Shown here: in pieces, positions 32,700 through 42,437 of the stretch
How the letters are laid out: every line of letters starts with the position of its first letter
Position numbering within the stretch: position 1 is the stretch's first letter
Source: Erythrobacter oryzae
Lineage (GTDB): Bacteria; Pseudomonadota; Alphaproteobacteria; Sphingomonadales; Sphingomonadaceae
NCBI RefSeq assembly: GCF_030271515.1
Contig: NZ_JASCXI010000003.1
Coordinates: 372,001 to 436,000 of the forward strand
DNA length: 64,000 nucleotides
Reading direction: 5' to 3'
The notes under the pieces: generated by a model
Databases searched by the model: none
Seen by the model: the letters and a program-made list of their open reading frames with translations, nothing else
What the model was told of the DNA's origin: nothing
Position numbers and translations under genes: made by a program

Positions 32700-33992
32700 A
32701 TGGCGAAGCGCTCCCTGAGGCCCCTGACGCTCGGCGGCCAGCCGCTGACGGTCGACCGCGCCAAGCGGATGCGCTGGACGGCGACGGGCATGCTCGCCGC
32801 GATGGCGGTGATCTTCATCGCCACCCACGGGCTCGCCACCACCGGCCACCCCGCCTGGGGCTATGTCCACGCCTTTGCCGAGGCGGCGATGGTCGGCGGC
32901 CTGGCCGACTGGTTCGCGGTGACCGCGCTGTTCCGCCACCCGCTCGGCCTGCCGATCCCGCACACCGCGATCATTCCCGAGAACAAGGACCGCATCGCCG
33001 ACACCATGGCGGCCTTCCTGCGCGAGAATTTTCTGACGCCCGCAGTGGTTGCCCGCCGGATGAGCGGCATGAATGTCGCCAAGGCGGCGGGGGAGTTTTT
33101 GGCGGCTTCCCCCGAGCGCGGCGGCGTGGACGAACGCTCGCGCATCACCAGCGGCGCGGCGGAGTTGCTGGCCGAGGTGCTCGAATCGCTCGATCCCGAC
33201 CGGCTCGGCAATCAGGTGCGCTCGGGCCTCGCCGCGCAGCTCGCCAAGCTCGACATCGCCCCGCTCGCGGGCCGGATGATCGAGAGCGCCATGGTCGACA
33301 AGCGCCACCAGCCGCTGATCGACGGCTTCGTGCGCTGGGCGGGCCTGACGCTCGAGGACAACGAGGAGACGGTGCGCGAGATCATCCACCAGCGCGTCTC
33401 GGGCGTGCTGCGCTGGGCGGGGATCGACAAGACCATCTCCTCGAGCGTGCTCGACGGGCTCTACAAGCTTCTCGCCGAGGTGCTGGTCAACCCCGACCAC
33501 CCCCTGCGCGGCAAGATCGAGGAGGGGCTGGCGAAGCTAGGCCAGGACTTGCAGCACGATCCCGAAACCCGCGCCAAGGTCGAGGACATGAAGCGCGACC
33601 TCATCGCCAACCCGGCGGTCGCGGTGTGGTGGACGGGGGTGTGGGAGCGCATCCGCCAGTCGCTGATCCGCCGCGCGCGCGATCCCGAGAGCCAGATGGG
33701 CGCGGAGATGCGCAACATGCTGTCGGAGCTCGGCCAGGCGCTCCAGCAGGACGAGCGGCTGCAGCACCAGATCAACCGCTTCGCCCGCCGCACGGCCGTG
33801 GGCGTCGCCACCCGCTACGGCGACCAGATCGTCCGGCTGGTGTCCGAGACGGTCAAGCGCTGGGACGCCCGCACCATCACCGACCGCGTCGAGGGCGCGG
33901 TGGGCCGCGACCTCCAGTTCATCCGCATCAACGGCACGCTGGTGGGCGGGCTGGTGGGGATGACGCTGCACTTCATCAATACGGTGCTCTAG
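32700..33992 (+). CDS. DUF445 family membrane protein
   Basis: A 430-residue protein of the DUF445/YjiN family. Seen: one N-terminal membrane helix (about 20-45), the family segment EAAMVGGLADWFAVTALFRHPLGLPIPHTAIIP, a long helical middle, and a C-terminal GRDLQFIRINGTLVGGLVG with a final hydrophobic stretch. The function is unknown. Its last 123 bases (33870-33992) are duplicated 1116 bases downstream. It lies 46 bases after the RND permease and may share its transcript. Confidence 0.92.
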   Translation: MAKRSLRPLTLGGQPLTVDRAKRMRWTATGMLAAMAVIFIATHGLATTGHPAWGYVHAFAEAAMVGGLADWFAVTALFRHPLGLPIPHTAIIPENKDRIADTMAAFLRENFLTPAVVARRMSGMNVAKAAGEFLAASPERGGVDERSRITSGAAELLAEVLESLDPDRLGNQVRSGLAAQLAKLDIAPLAGRMIESAMVDKRHQPLIDGFVRWAGLTLEDNEETVREIIHQRVSGVLRWAGIDKTISSSVLDGLYKLLAEVLVNPDHPLRGKIEEGLAKLGQDLQHDPETRAKVEDMKRDLIANPAVAVWWTGVWERIRQSLIRRARDPESQMGAEMRNMLSELGQALQQDERLQHQINRFARRTAVGVATRYGDQIVRLVSETVKRWDARTITDRVEGAVGRDLQFIRINGTLVGGLVGMTLHFINTVL

Positions 33993-34007
33993 GCGCCGCC
34001 CCGGCCG

Positions 34008-34862
34008 CTATCCCGAGAAGGCAACACGCAGGTTCGTGCGCAGGCGCCAATAGGAAGGCGTTGCCTGACCATCCGCGCCGAGCGCAGGCTTGAAGCGTTC
34101 CTTCATCGCCGTCGCGCACATGGCCTTGTCGAGCTCCGCATATCCCGTCGCGACCAGCATCCGGCAATCGGTGGCCTTGCCCGCGGCATCGGTGAACACC
34201 ACCAAGTCGATGGTGCCCTGCTGCAAGCTGCGCAGCGCGGGGCGCGTGTAGGCAAGGCGCATCTGCTTCATCAGCCGGTCCGTGTCGACGGGGGCGGCTG
34301 CGCGTTGCAGGCCGTATTGCTGCGCCGGGTCGAAGCCCCAGCTGCGCATGATCTGCGCGGTGCAGTCATTGAGCGCGCTCGCGGCTTCGGTCAGCGGGCC
34401 GGTGGCGAAGGTCACGCCGCCATTGCCCTGCGTCACGGTGATGCGCTCCACGCCCTGCGCCGTGGCGGTATCGATCCGGCCGCGACCGGCTGCGGCATCG
34501 GGCTTGCTCTGGTCGAGCCACACCTCCTGCAGGATCGCGGCCTGGCCATACTGGGCGTTCGGCTCGATCCGGGCCTTCTTGTCGAAGCCGGCATGGCTCC
34601 GCGCGAAGCTCACCCGGAGCGGAGCGTCCGCGTTGAGGCCTGCGAGCGAGGGCCCGGCCAGCGCGATCCCGACAGCCGGGGCGGGGGCATTCTGTTCGAG
34701 GATGAGAAGATGCGGCTTGCCCCCGACATCGAAGCTGCGCTGCACCCGGCAGACCCCGCCCTCGCTGGAAGCCTGCCAGGGTGCAGTCGGCGTAGCGACG
34801 GGCGCGGCGATCGCGGGGGTGGCGGCGGAGACGGCGGCAACAACAAGCAGAGCGCGGCGCAT
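34008..34862 (-). CDS. Exported TonB-C-terminal-like protein, paralog 1
   Basis: 284 residues. A signal peptide (MRRALLVVAAVSAATPAIAA), a central domain with cysteines in GGVCRVQR and NDCTAQI, SWGFDP, then a C-terminal segment resembling the TonB energy-transducer fold (TIDLVVFTDAAGKATDCRML). It has no N-terminal anchor or Pro-rich spanner like true TonB, so a periplasmic protein is more likely. The local base composition is high GC, like the rest of the window. It converges on the DUF445 gene. It is a paralog of the gene at 35115, with the same order of features and low identity. Confidence 0.72.
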   Translation of the reverse strand: MRRALLVVAAVSAATPAIAAPVATPTAPWQASSEGGVCRVQRSFDVGGKPHLLILEQNAPAPAVGIALAGPSLAGLNADAPLRVSFARSHAGFDKKARIEPNAQYGQAAILQEVWLDQSKPDAAAGRGRIDTATAQGVERITVTQGNGGVTFATGPLTEAASALNDCTAQIMRSWGFDPAQQYGLQRAAAPVDTDRLMKQMRLAYTRPALRSLQQGTIDLVVFTDAAGKATDCRMLVATGYAELDKAMCATAMKERFKPALGADGQATPSYWRLRTNLRVAFSG

Positions 34863-34985
34863 GGCGGGGGTCCTTTCGGTCAGGGCCGCCAAGCTGCCGA
34901 GAGAATGTTTCGCTTTCAAGACCTTATGCGACGAGTTGAGGGAGGTGGGCGTAGGTTTCTCACCGGTCGGCGCAGGAATTGGGGG

Positions 34986-35108
34986 CGGGTCTTCTCCGGT
35001 CGCGGCAAGGACGCGGTGGGCCGCGACCTTCAGTTCATCCGCATCAACGGCACGCCGGTGGGCGGGCTCGTCGGGATGGGGTTGCACCTCACCAATACGG
35101 TGGCGTGA
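34986..35108 (+). pseudogene. Duplicated 3' end of the DUF445 gene (remnant)
   Basis: Forty codons plus a stop that still read like the DUF445 C-terminus (GRDLQFIRINGTPVGGLVG against GRDLQFIRINGTLVGGLVG). The alignment with 33870-33992 is gap-free, the same length, and about 80% identical at the DNA level by hand count, rising to nearly 90% in the middle. There is no start codon and no upstream part of the gene. It ends seven bases before the paralog-2 stop, just as the intact gene ends near the paralog-1 stop. Confidence 0.85.
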
Positions 35109-35114
35109 GCGCGG

Positions 35115-36068
35115 TCATGCCCCTGCCCTTGAGACTGCGGAGGTGTAAAACGAGCGCATGGGGTTGCCCTCCGCATCACGCGCCGGTGCCATCTTCAGCT
35201 TCCGCATCAGCGTTTGGCAGAACTTCTCTGCACCCGCCACCTTGGCTTCGGCGCCCGCATGGCAATCCGAAATCTTGCCGTCTGCCTCGACAATCAGCCG
35301 ATAGGGCAAGGACTGCCCGATATTGACTCCCCGTGGTATGTTGCGCGTTATGAGCGCGAATGCTTCTGCGAAGTTCAGGACATAAGCGGACTTGTAGGTG
35401 CGGTGCCGGGCGGGATCGAGCCCCCAACTGGTCAGCAGGTCCCCAGTACAAGCGTTGAGCGCGGCAAAAGCATCCATCATGTTACCGGTCTCGAAGGAGA
35501 CAGCGGCGCCGTCTTTCATGTTGGCAAACACGATCCGCTCGACCTTAGCAGCGGCGGCCGGGTTGATCTGTCCATGATTGAGATAGACCCCTTCGGCGTT
35601 TGGCGTGTTTTCCCGATCCTGCAGAGCGATGCCATCGCGGGTCATCAGGATCCTGACCTCTCCGAGCGTAGCCCATCTGACAAACACCGCCGGACCCAAG
35701 TCCGGTGCGTTCGTGATCGCTTCGCGCGGATCGGCGGTGAGGGGGAGGTCGCTCCGCAGCCCCCACGCCAGGTCGGGGCGATTTCCAAGCTTGGCCAGCG
35801 CCGGTCCCGCAGCCACCATCTGGAAGCTGTCTTCCGGCCCTTGTTGCTTGAGTTCGACCACATGGCGCTCGCCGTTAAGCTCGAAGTCGCGCTGGAGGCG
35901 GCAATTGTCCCCGGCGAAATCGACGACCCAACTTCCCGTTGGTTTCAGCAGCGCCACATCGGCCCGGGAAGCGACCTCCGCCGGGAGAGGCAACGCGTCT
36001 TTCGCGTGCAGCGGAAGTGCTGCAAGCGCAGTCGACAGAGCAGCAAAGGCAAGAAGGGCGCGACCCAT
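35115..36068 (-). CDS. Exported TonB-C-terminal-like protein, paralog 2 (low GC)
   Basis: 317 residues. A signal peptide (MGRALLAFAALSTALAALPLHAK), GDNCRLQRDFELNGE, LNACTGDLLTSWGLDP and the C-terminal PYRLIVEADGKISDCH parallel paralog 1 segment by segment. The base composition is markedly lower (about 55-58% GC in 60-base blocks, against about 75% in parts of paralog 1), pointing to a different origin. The ATG at 36068 is preceded by GGAGG, which is also the 3' arm of the etfBA terminator hairpin. Function unknown. Confidence 0.75.
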   Translation of the reverse strand: MGRALLAFAALSTALAALPLHAKDALPLPAEVASRADVALLKPTGSWVVDFAGDNCRLQRDFELNGERHVVELKQQGPEDSFQMVAAGPALAKLGNRPDLAWGLRSDLPLTADPREAITNAPDLGPAVFVRWATLGEVRILMTRDGIALQDRENTPNAEGVYLNHGQINPAAAAKVERIVFANMKDGAAVSFETGNMMDAFAALNACTGDLLTSWGLDPARHRTYKSAYVLNFAEAFALITRNIPRGVNIGQSLPYRLIVEADGKISDCHAGAEAKVAGAEKFCQTLMRKLKMAPARDAEGNPMRSFYTSAVSRAGA

Positions 36069-36071
36069 ATG

Positions 36072-36106
36072 AAAAACCTCCAGCAGTCTTGCGAGACTGC
36101 CGGAGG
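36072..36106 (-). terminator. Rho-independent terminator of etfBA, overlapping a ribosome-binding site
   Basis: On the minus strand, CCTCCGGCAGTCT, loop CGCA, AGACTGCTGGAGG (36106 to 36077) pair at 12 of 13 positions and are followed by TTTTT (36076-36072). The GGAGG of the 3' arm lies eight bases before the ATG of the next gene (36068). Confidence 0.85.
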
Positions 36107-36141
36107 CTTTCTGCAAAATAAAGACCTTTGTGGTGAACGCC

Positions 36142-37071
36142 TTACAGCGCGCCCGTCAGCTCCGGCACGGCGGTGAACAGGTCTGCCACCAGCCCGATAT
36201 CCGCCACTTGGAAGATCGGCGCGTCTTCGTCCTTGTTGATGGCGATGATGACCTTGGAGTCCTTCATCCCGGCAAGGTGCTGGATCGCGCCCGAGATGCC
36301 GATGGCGAAGTAGACTTCCGGCGCGACGATCTTGCCGGTCTGGCCGACCTGGTAGTCGTTGGGGACATAGCCCGCGTCGACCGCAGCGCGGCTCGCGCCG
36401 ATGGCCGCGCCGAGCTTGTCCGCAAGGGGCGTGATGGTCGCTTCGAAGGTCTCCGCGTCCTTGAGGGCGCGGCCGCCCGAGACGATGATCTTGGCGCTGG
36501 TCAGTTCCGGGCGCTCGCTCTTGGCGATTTCCGAGCTGACGAAGCTCGAAGTGCCCGCATCGCCCGCGCCGCTGACGGCTTCGATGGCGGCCGAACCACC
36601 TTCCGTGGCAGCCTTTTCGAAGGCGGTGCCGCGCACGGTGATGACCAGCTTGGCATCGGTCGATTCGACCGTCGCGATGGCGTTGCCGGCATAGATCGGG
36701 CGGGTGAAGGTCTTGGGGCCTTCGACCGACAGGATCTCGGAGACCTGCATCACGTCGAGATGCGCCGCGACGCGCGGGGCGACGTTCTTGCCCTGCGTGG
36801 TGGCGGGCGCGAGGAAGGCGTCGTGATCGGCCATCAGCGCAGCGGCGAGCGGGGCGACGTTTTCGGCAAGGCCGTTGGCGTAGGCCGCGTCATCGGCGAC
36901 GTGGACCTTGCCGACGCCCGCGATCTTGGCGGCAGCCTCGGCCACCGCGCCGCAATTGTGGCCGGCGACCAGCAGGTGCACTTCGCCCAGCTTGGCGGCG
37001 GCGGTCACGACGGGAAGCGTCGCGTCGGCCACCTTGGTGTTGTCATGTTCGACGAGAACCAGAGTCTTCAT
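36142..37071 (-). CDS. etfA: Electron transfer flavoprotein alpha subunit
   Basis: A 309-residue FAD-binding subunit of ETF, which takes electrons from acyl-CoA and other dehydrogenases and passes them to ETF-quinone oxidoreductase. Seen: the N-terminal domain ([18 protein letters not shown]) and the C-terminal FAD signature [39 protein letters not shown] and [18 protein letters not shown]. It lies 29 bases downstream of etfB and is followed by a strong terminator. Fully standard. Confidence 0.97.
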   Translation of the reverse strand: MKTLVLVEHDNTKVADATLPVVTAAAKLGEVHLLVAGHNCGAVAEAAAKIAGVGKVHVADDAAYANGLAENVAPLAAALMADHDAFLAPATTQGKNVAPRVAAHLDVMQVSEILSVEGPKTFTRPIYAGNAIATVESTDAKLVITVRGTAFEKAATEGGSAAIEAVSGAGDAGTSSFVSSEIAKSERPELTSAKIIVSGGRALKDAETFEATITPLADKLGAAIGASRAAVDAGYVPNDYQVGQTGKIVAPEVYFAIGISGAIQHLAGMKDSKVIIAINKDEDAPIFQVADIGLVADLFTAVPELTGAL

Positions 37072-37100
37072 CTCGATATCCTCTCAAATTCCGTGGGGGC

Positions 37101-37847
37101 TCAGGCGATGCCGAGCGCCTTGACCTTCTCGACCAGCGCGGCGACGTCGGCGACCTTTTCGCCCGCCTGACGCACCGGCGGCTCGGCGACCTTGAGGGTC
37201 TTGAGACGCGGGGTGAGGTCGACGCCGTAATCGGCAGCGGTCTTGGTCGCGAGCGGCTTTTGCTTCGCCTTCATGATGTTGGGCAGCGAGGCATAGCGCG
37301 GCTCGTTCAGGCGCAGGTCGGTGGTGACGATCGCGGGGAGGGCGAGCTTCACGGTCTGAAGACCGCCATCGACTTCGCGCTTCACGACAACGCTGTCACC
37401 TTCAACGGCGACGGTATTCGCAAAAGTCCCCTGCGGACGGCCCATCAGCGCGGCGAGCATCTGGCCGGTCTGGTTCGAATCGTCCGAGATCGACTGCTTG
37501 CCGAGGATCACGAGGCCCGGGGCCTCTTCGTCAGCGATGGCCTTCAAAATCTTGGCGACCGCCAGCGGCTCGACCTCTTCCTCGGTTTCCACGAGGATCG
37601 CCCGGTCGGCACCCATGGCGAGCGCGGTGCGCAGGGTTTCCTGCGCCTTGGCCGGGCCGATGCTGACGGCGACGATCTCGGTCGCCGCGCCCTTTTCCTT
37701 GAGGCGGATGGCTTCCTCGACCGCGATCTCGTCGAACGGGTTCATGCTCATCTTGACGTTGGCGAGGTCGACGCCGGTGCCGTCGGCCTTGACCCGCGGC
37801 TTGACGTTGTAATCGATCACCCGCTTGACGGGGACGAGGATCTTCAT
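37101..37847 (-). CDS. etfB: Electron transfer flavoprotein beta subunit
   Basis: A 248-residue AMP-binding subunit of ETF. Seen: [38 protein letters not shown], the long signature near 120-150 ([21 protein letters not shown]), [26 protein letters not shown]. It is first in an etfBA pair behind its own promoter-like site with a palindrome, so it need not depend on sucC transcription. Confidence 0.97.
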   Translation of the reverse strand: MKILVPVKRVIDYNVKPRVKADGTGVDLANVKMSMNPFDEIAVEEAIRLKEKGAATEIVAVSIGPAKAQETLRTALAMGADRAILVETEEEVEPLAVAKILKAIADEEAPGLVILGKQSISDDSNQTGQMLAALMGRPQGTFANTVAVEGDSVVVKREVDGGLQTVKLALPAIVTTDLRLNEPRYASLPNIMKAKQKPLATKTAADYGVDLTPRLKTLKVAEPPVRQAGEKVADVAALVEKVKALGIA

Positions 37848-37902
37848 GGGTTTGTCCTTCCTCTCAAAGAATCACGTGACGCCTGACAGCGCCTTGGCCG
37901 CC

Positions 37903-37931
37903 CGCCTAGCTTGCGTTTACGTAAACGTCAA
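37903..37931 (-). promoter_or_regulatory. Candidate etfBA promoter with a 14-base palindromic operator in the spacer
   Basis: On the minus strand TTGACG (37931-37926), a 17-base spacer and TAGGCG (37908-37903) precede etfB by about 55 bases. The spacer region contains the perfect palindrome CGTTTACGTAAACG (37914-37927). This looks like the TTTACGTAAACG-type sites reported for branched-chain or fatty-acid catabolism regulators such as LiuR (MerR family) in proteobacteria; that link is from memory and is an inference. Confidence 0.6.
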
Positions 37932-38005
37932 GCGAGGCGGGCCGCAGTTCTGGTCGGGCGAGGTGGATACGTGATGAGCCTCGCCCGGGATGTATGCGCG
38001 CCGTC

Positions 38006-39205
<1,200 letters not shown>

Positions 39206-39319
39206 TGCGTATCGATCCCTTCGATAAGTTCCTGGGGGAGAGGTTCGTCCACGCGGGGCCTAAGCACGGATCGCCCCTCTTGAAAAGTGCCTGCGGCACG
39301 GCCAACACGGGGGCCTGCC

Positions 39320-40096
39320 ATGATTGACAGGTCGCACCTTCAGACAATCGTCCGCGAGGCGGGCCGCATCGCCCATTCGCGCTGGCCGGGGGCGGGTCAT
39401 GCGCTCAAGAGCTGGGACAAGACCCCCGGCAGCCCGGTGAGCGAGGCCGATCTCGAAGTCGACCGTTTCCTCAAGCGCGAGCTCGGGCGATTGCTGCCGT
39501 CCGCCGCCTGGCTCTCCGAGGAAACCGCCGACGACAAGGCGCGCACGCAGAGCGGGCTGATCTGGCTGGTCGACCCGATCGACGGCACCCGCGATTTCGT
39601 GCGCGGGCGGTCGGGCTGGGCGGTCTCGGTCGCGCTGGTGAGCGCGGGGCGGCCGCTGATCGGGATCCTCTCGGCGCCCGCACGGGCCGAGGAATGGGTC
39701 GCGGTCGCGGGGCAGGGCGCGACGCTCAACGGCATGGCGATCCGGGCGAGCCAGCGCAGCGAATTCTGCGGCGCGCGGGTGCCCACTGACAACCTGCCGA
39801 AGCAGGACAGCGATCTGGTCGCGGTCGAGCAGCCCAATTCGATCGCGCTCAGGATCGCGATGGTCGCCGCCGACCGCGCCGATCTCGTCGCCACTTTGCG
39901 CTGGGGCTACGAGTGGGACATCGCCGCCGCCACCCTGATTGCGCGCGAAGCGGGGGCCGAGGTCACCGACGCCTTCGGCAAGCCGCTCGCCTACAACAAG
40001 CACGACCCGCGCGATTTCGGCGTGCTGGTGTGCTCCCCCGCGATCCACGCCGCGGCGGTCGCGCGGCTGGCGGAACGGGCAAAGGCGCTGCGCTGA
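39320..40096 (+). CDS. Inositol monophosphatase/CysQ family phosphatase
   Basis: A 258-residue Mg2+-dependent phosphatase. Seen: the first metal-site glutamates in WLSEETADD, the signature LVDPIDGTRDFVRGRSGWAV, and the third site WDIAAATLIAREAGAEVTD. Family substrates are inositol phosphates, PAP (3',5'-bisphosphate nucleotide) or histidinol phosphate. The compact form and the GRSGWAVSVALV stretch suit CysQ or a HisN-like role, but this cannot be decided here. It is divergent from sucC and ends before a hairpin-rich repeat. Confidence 0.88.
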   Translation: MIDRSHLQTIVREAGRIAHSRWPGAGHALKSWDKTPGSPVSEADLEVDRFLKRELGRLLPSAAWLSEETADDKARTQSGLIWLVDPIDGTRDFVRGRSGWAVSVALVSAGRPLIGILSAPARAEEWVAVAGQGATLNGMAIRASQRSEFCGARVPTDNLPKQDSDLVAVEQPNSIALRIAMVAADRADLVATLRWGYEWDIAAATLIAREAGAEVTDAFGKPLAYNKHDPRDFGVLVCSPAIHAAAVARLAERAKALR

Positions 40097-40116
40097 ACAG
40101 GTGGTTCGTGTGAGAA

Positions 40117-40227
40117 CGACTACGGGCCGCCCGTCAGGGCGACCCGCAAGGCCGAACGGCCGCCCGCAGCGACGCGACCTTCAGGTCGCGTGAGCGAGGA
40201 TGCGGGGGCGCGGAGGCGCCCCCACAA
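40117..40227 (-). repeat. Modular hairpin repeat, copy D (reversed, diverged)
   Basis: On the minus strand: a perfect hairpin GGGGGCGC, loop CTCC, GCGCCCCC near 40225-40205, then ATCCTCGCTCAC in place of GTCCTCGGTGCT, then CGCGACC/GGTCGCG and GGCCG/CGGCC hairpins. The first module keeps the GCCTCCGC core; later modules are different. It lies between the convergent phosphatase and OmpA lipoprotein genes. Confidence 0.6.
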
Positions 40228-40231
40228 AAAA

Positions 40232-40933
40232 TCAATTCCCCGCGCGGGCCGCCTGCACGTCCTGCTGGCTCACGGGGATGATCTTGATCTCGACGCGGCG
40301 GTTGAGCGGTTCGTTGACGCCGTCGCCGGTCTTGACGCGCAGGTAGTCATACTGCTCGCCGAAGCCCTTGGTCGCCATGCGCGCCCGCGCCACGCCCTTG
40401 GCGGCGAGGTAGTCGGCCACCGCCTGCGCGCGCTGTTCGGACAGGCGCTGGTTGGTCGCCGGAGCGCCGGTGGTGTCGGTGAAGCCGTAGACGTCGATCA
40501 GGCTGTTGGGATACTTGATCAGCGTCTCGGCGACCGAATCGAGCGTCGAGTAGAAGCCCGGGTTGATCGCCGCCGAGCCGGTGGCGAAGGTCACCCCGTC
40601 GGGCAGGCGCACGAGAATCGCGTCCTGATCGCCGACTTCCTCGACATCGACGCCGCTGCCCGCGGTCTGTTCCTTCAGTTCCTTGATCTGGTCGTCATAC
40701 TGCTTGCCGATCACCGCCCCGGCCGAGCCGCCGATGCCCGCGCCGATGATGCGCCCCGCATCGCCGCCGATCGCGCCGCCGAGCAGGTAGCCGAGCGTGC
40801 CGCCCAGACCCACGCCGATCGCGGTGCGCGAGATCTTCTTCTCGCCGGTGTTGGGGTCGGTGACGCAGGCCGTGGTCATACCGAGCAGGGCGATGGCCGC
40901 GGTGCCGGTCTTCAGAATGCGTGCGATAGTCAT
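40232..40933 (-). CDS. OmpA family lipoprotein with glycine-zipper segment
   Basis: A 233-residue outer-membrane lipoprotein. Seen: a lipoprotein signal peptide with lipobox LLGMTTAC (Cys23), a glycine-zipper hydrophobic stretch (about 38-78, GVGLGGTLGYLLGGAIGGDAG), and an OmpA/MotB peptidoglycan-binding domain (about 100-225) with TNQRLSEQRAQAVADYL and PLNRRVEI. It resembles YiaD/YfiB proteins that tie the outer membrane to the wall. Single gene. Confidence 0.92.
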   Translation of the reverse strand: MTIARILKTGTAAIALLGMTTACVTDPNTGEKKISRTAIGVGLGGTLGYLLGGAIGGDAGRIIGAGIGGSAGAVIGKQYDDQIKELKEQTAGSGVDVEEVGDQDAILVRLPDGVTFATGSAAINPGFYSTLDSVAETLIKYPNSLIDVYGFTDTTGAPATNQRLSEQRAQAVADYLAAKGVARARMATKGFGEQYDYLRVKTGDGVNEPLNRRVEIKIIPVSQQDVQAARAGN

Positions 40934-41135
40934 AAACTGTGCCTCCCTTTATGTCTTGGTGACGATGCCACGCGGCCGGAGTGGCGGCAAGGCGTCGTTC
41001 CCTTGGGACTAGGCGCACTTGGCCCCCGCATCCTTGACCCATGTTGAACAATGATGCTGTCCGATATTCAGGCTGCGGGGGCGGAGCTTGCGCCACGTGC
41101 TGGCAACTTGGCCGGATTGTGCTAGCGCGCAGGGC

Positions 41136-42437
41136 GTGACACCTTTTCCCTGGACAGACCTTGCGATCATCGTCGCGCTTGTCGTGCTCAACGGCGTCTT
41201 CGCCATGTCCGAGCTCGCGATCGTCAGCGCCAAGACCAGCGCATTGGAGGCCAAGGCCGAAGCCGGCTCCACCAGTGCGCGCATCGCGATCCAGCTCGCG
41301 GCGGACCCGGGCAAGTTCCTCTCGACCGTGCAGATCGGCATTACCCTCATCGGGATCGTCAACGGCGCCTATTCGGGCGCGAGCCTCGGCGGGCCGGTGG
41401 GCGAGCGGATGGAGGCGCTGGGCCTCCCGGCCGAATATGCCGACGAGGCCGGGTTCGCCGTTGTGATCGCCTTCACCACCTATCTCAGCCTCATCATCGG
41501 CGAGCTGGTGCCCAAGCAGCTCGCGCTCCAGATCGCGGTGCCGGTGTCGCTGGTGATGGCGCGGCCGATGGCCTTCATGGCCAAGGCCGCCGCGCCGCTG
41601 GTGTGGCTGCTCGATTCGAGCTCGGCCGCGATCATCCGCCTGTTCGGCATCCGCCGCAGCGACGAGGGCACGGTCACCGCCGAGGAGCTGCGGATGATCT
41701 TTGCCGAGGCGACCCGCTCGGGCGTGATCGAGGCCGAGCAGCGCCAGATCCTCACCGGCGTCGTGCGCCTCGCCGAGCGGCCCGTGCGCGAGATGATGAC
41801 CCCGCGCATGGAGATCGACTGGATCGAGGCCGATGCCGACGCGGCGGAAATCCGCGAGACGATCGAGGGCTCCTCGCACTCGCTGCTGCCGGTGGCCGAA
41901 GGCTCGCCCGACACGATCCTCGGCGTGGTCAAGGTGCGCGACGTGCTCGCCGCGCTGGTCGCGGGCCGCCCCGTGCGGCCGCGCGACATGATGCGCAAGG
42001 TCGAGGTGGTGCCCGACCAGCTCGACGCGATGGACGCATTGCGGGTGCTCCAGCAGTCCGAAGTGGCGATGGCGCTGGTGCATGACGAATACGGCCACTT
42101 CGAGGGGATCGTCACTCCGGTCGACCTGCTGACCGCGATCGTCGGCAATTTCGCGAGCGATTCGGACGATGGCGACTTGCCTTCGGTGGTGGAGCGCGAG
42201 GACGGCTCGCTGCTGGTCTCGGGCTCGCTTTCGGCCGATGCGCTGGCCGACCGGCTGGGGCTCGATTACGGCGAGGACCGCGAGTTCGGCACCGCGGCGG
42301 GCTATGCCCTGTCGGTGATGAAGAAGCTGCCGCACGAAGGCGAGCACTTCACCGATCAGGGCTGGCGCTTCGAGGTGGTCGACATGGACGGCCGCCGGAT
42401 CGACAAGCTGCTGGTGAGCCGGGTGCGCGAGGACTGA
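41136..42437 (+). CDS. Hemolysin-family/CorC-type protein (DUF21 + CBS pair + CorC_HlyC)
   Basis: A 433-residue inner-membrane protein. Seen: a DUF21 domain with four helices (about 5-190; NGVFAMSELAIVSAKTSAL, LIGIVNGAYSGASL, FAVVIAFTTYLSLIIGELVPKQ), two CBS domains (about 205-330; RPVREMMTPRMEIDWIE, ALVHDEYGHFEGIVTPVDLLTAIVG) and a C-terminal transporter-associated domain (345-430). Relatives (CNNM/MpfA/YtfL) export Mg2+ or other cations. The GTG at 41136 is preceded by AGGG and starts right before the first helix, so it is preferred over longer readings. Confidence 0.9.
   Translation: MTPFPWTDLAIIVALVVLNGVFAMSELAIVSAKTSALEAKAEAGSTSARIAIQLAADPGKFLSTVQIGITLIGIVNGAYSGASLGGPVGERMEALGLPAEYADEAGFAVVIAFTTYLSLIIGELVPKQLALQIAVPVSLVMARPMAFMAKAAAPLVWLLDSSSAAIIRLFGIRRSDEGTVTAEELRMIFAEATRSGVIEAEQRQILTGVVRLAERPVREMMTPRMEIDWIEADADAAEIRETIEGSSHSLLPVAEGSPDTILGVVKVRDVLAALVAGRPVRPRDMMRKVEVVPDQLDAMDALRVLQQSEVAMALVHDEYGHFEGIVTPVDLLTAIVGNFASDSDDGDLPSVVEREDGSLLVSGSLSADALADRLGLDYGEDREFGTAAGYALSVMKKLPHEGEHFTDQGWRFEVVDMDGRRIDKLLVSRVRED

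Noticed and set aside
34305..35108. Plus-strand open frame ending in the DUF445-like tail, as a possible fused gene
   Set aside because: Its first two thirds are antisense to paralog 1 and show no protein-like composition; only the last 41 codons have homology, so it is a remnant.
33870..35108. The DUF445-tail direct repeats as attL/attR of a mobile element
   Set aside because: No integrase, recombinase or transposase lies between them, and the cargo is one ordinary gene; homologous recombination explains it as well.
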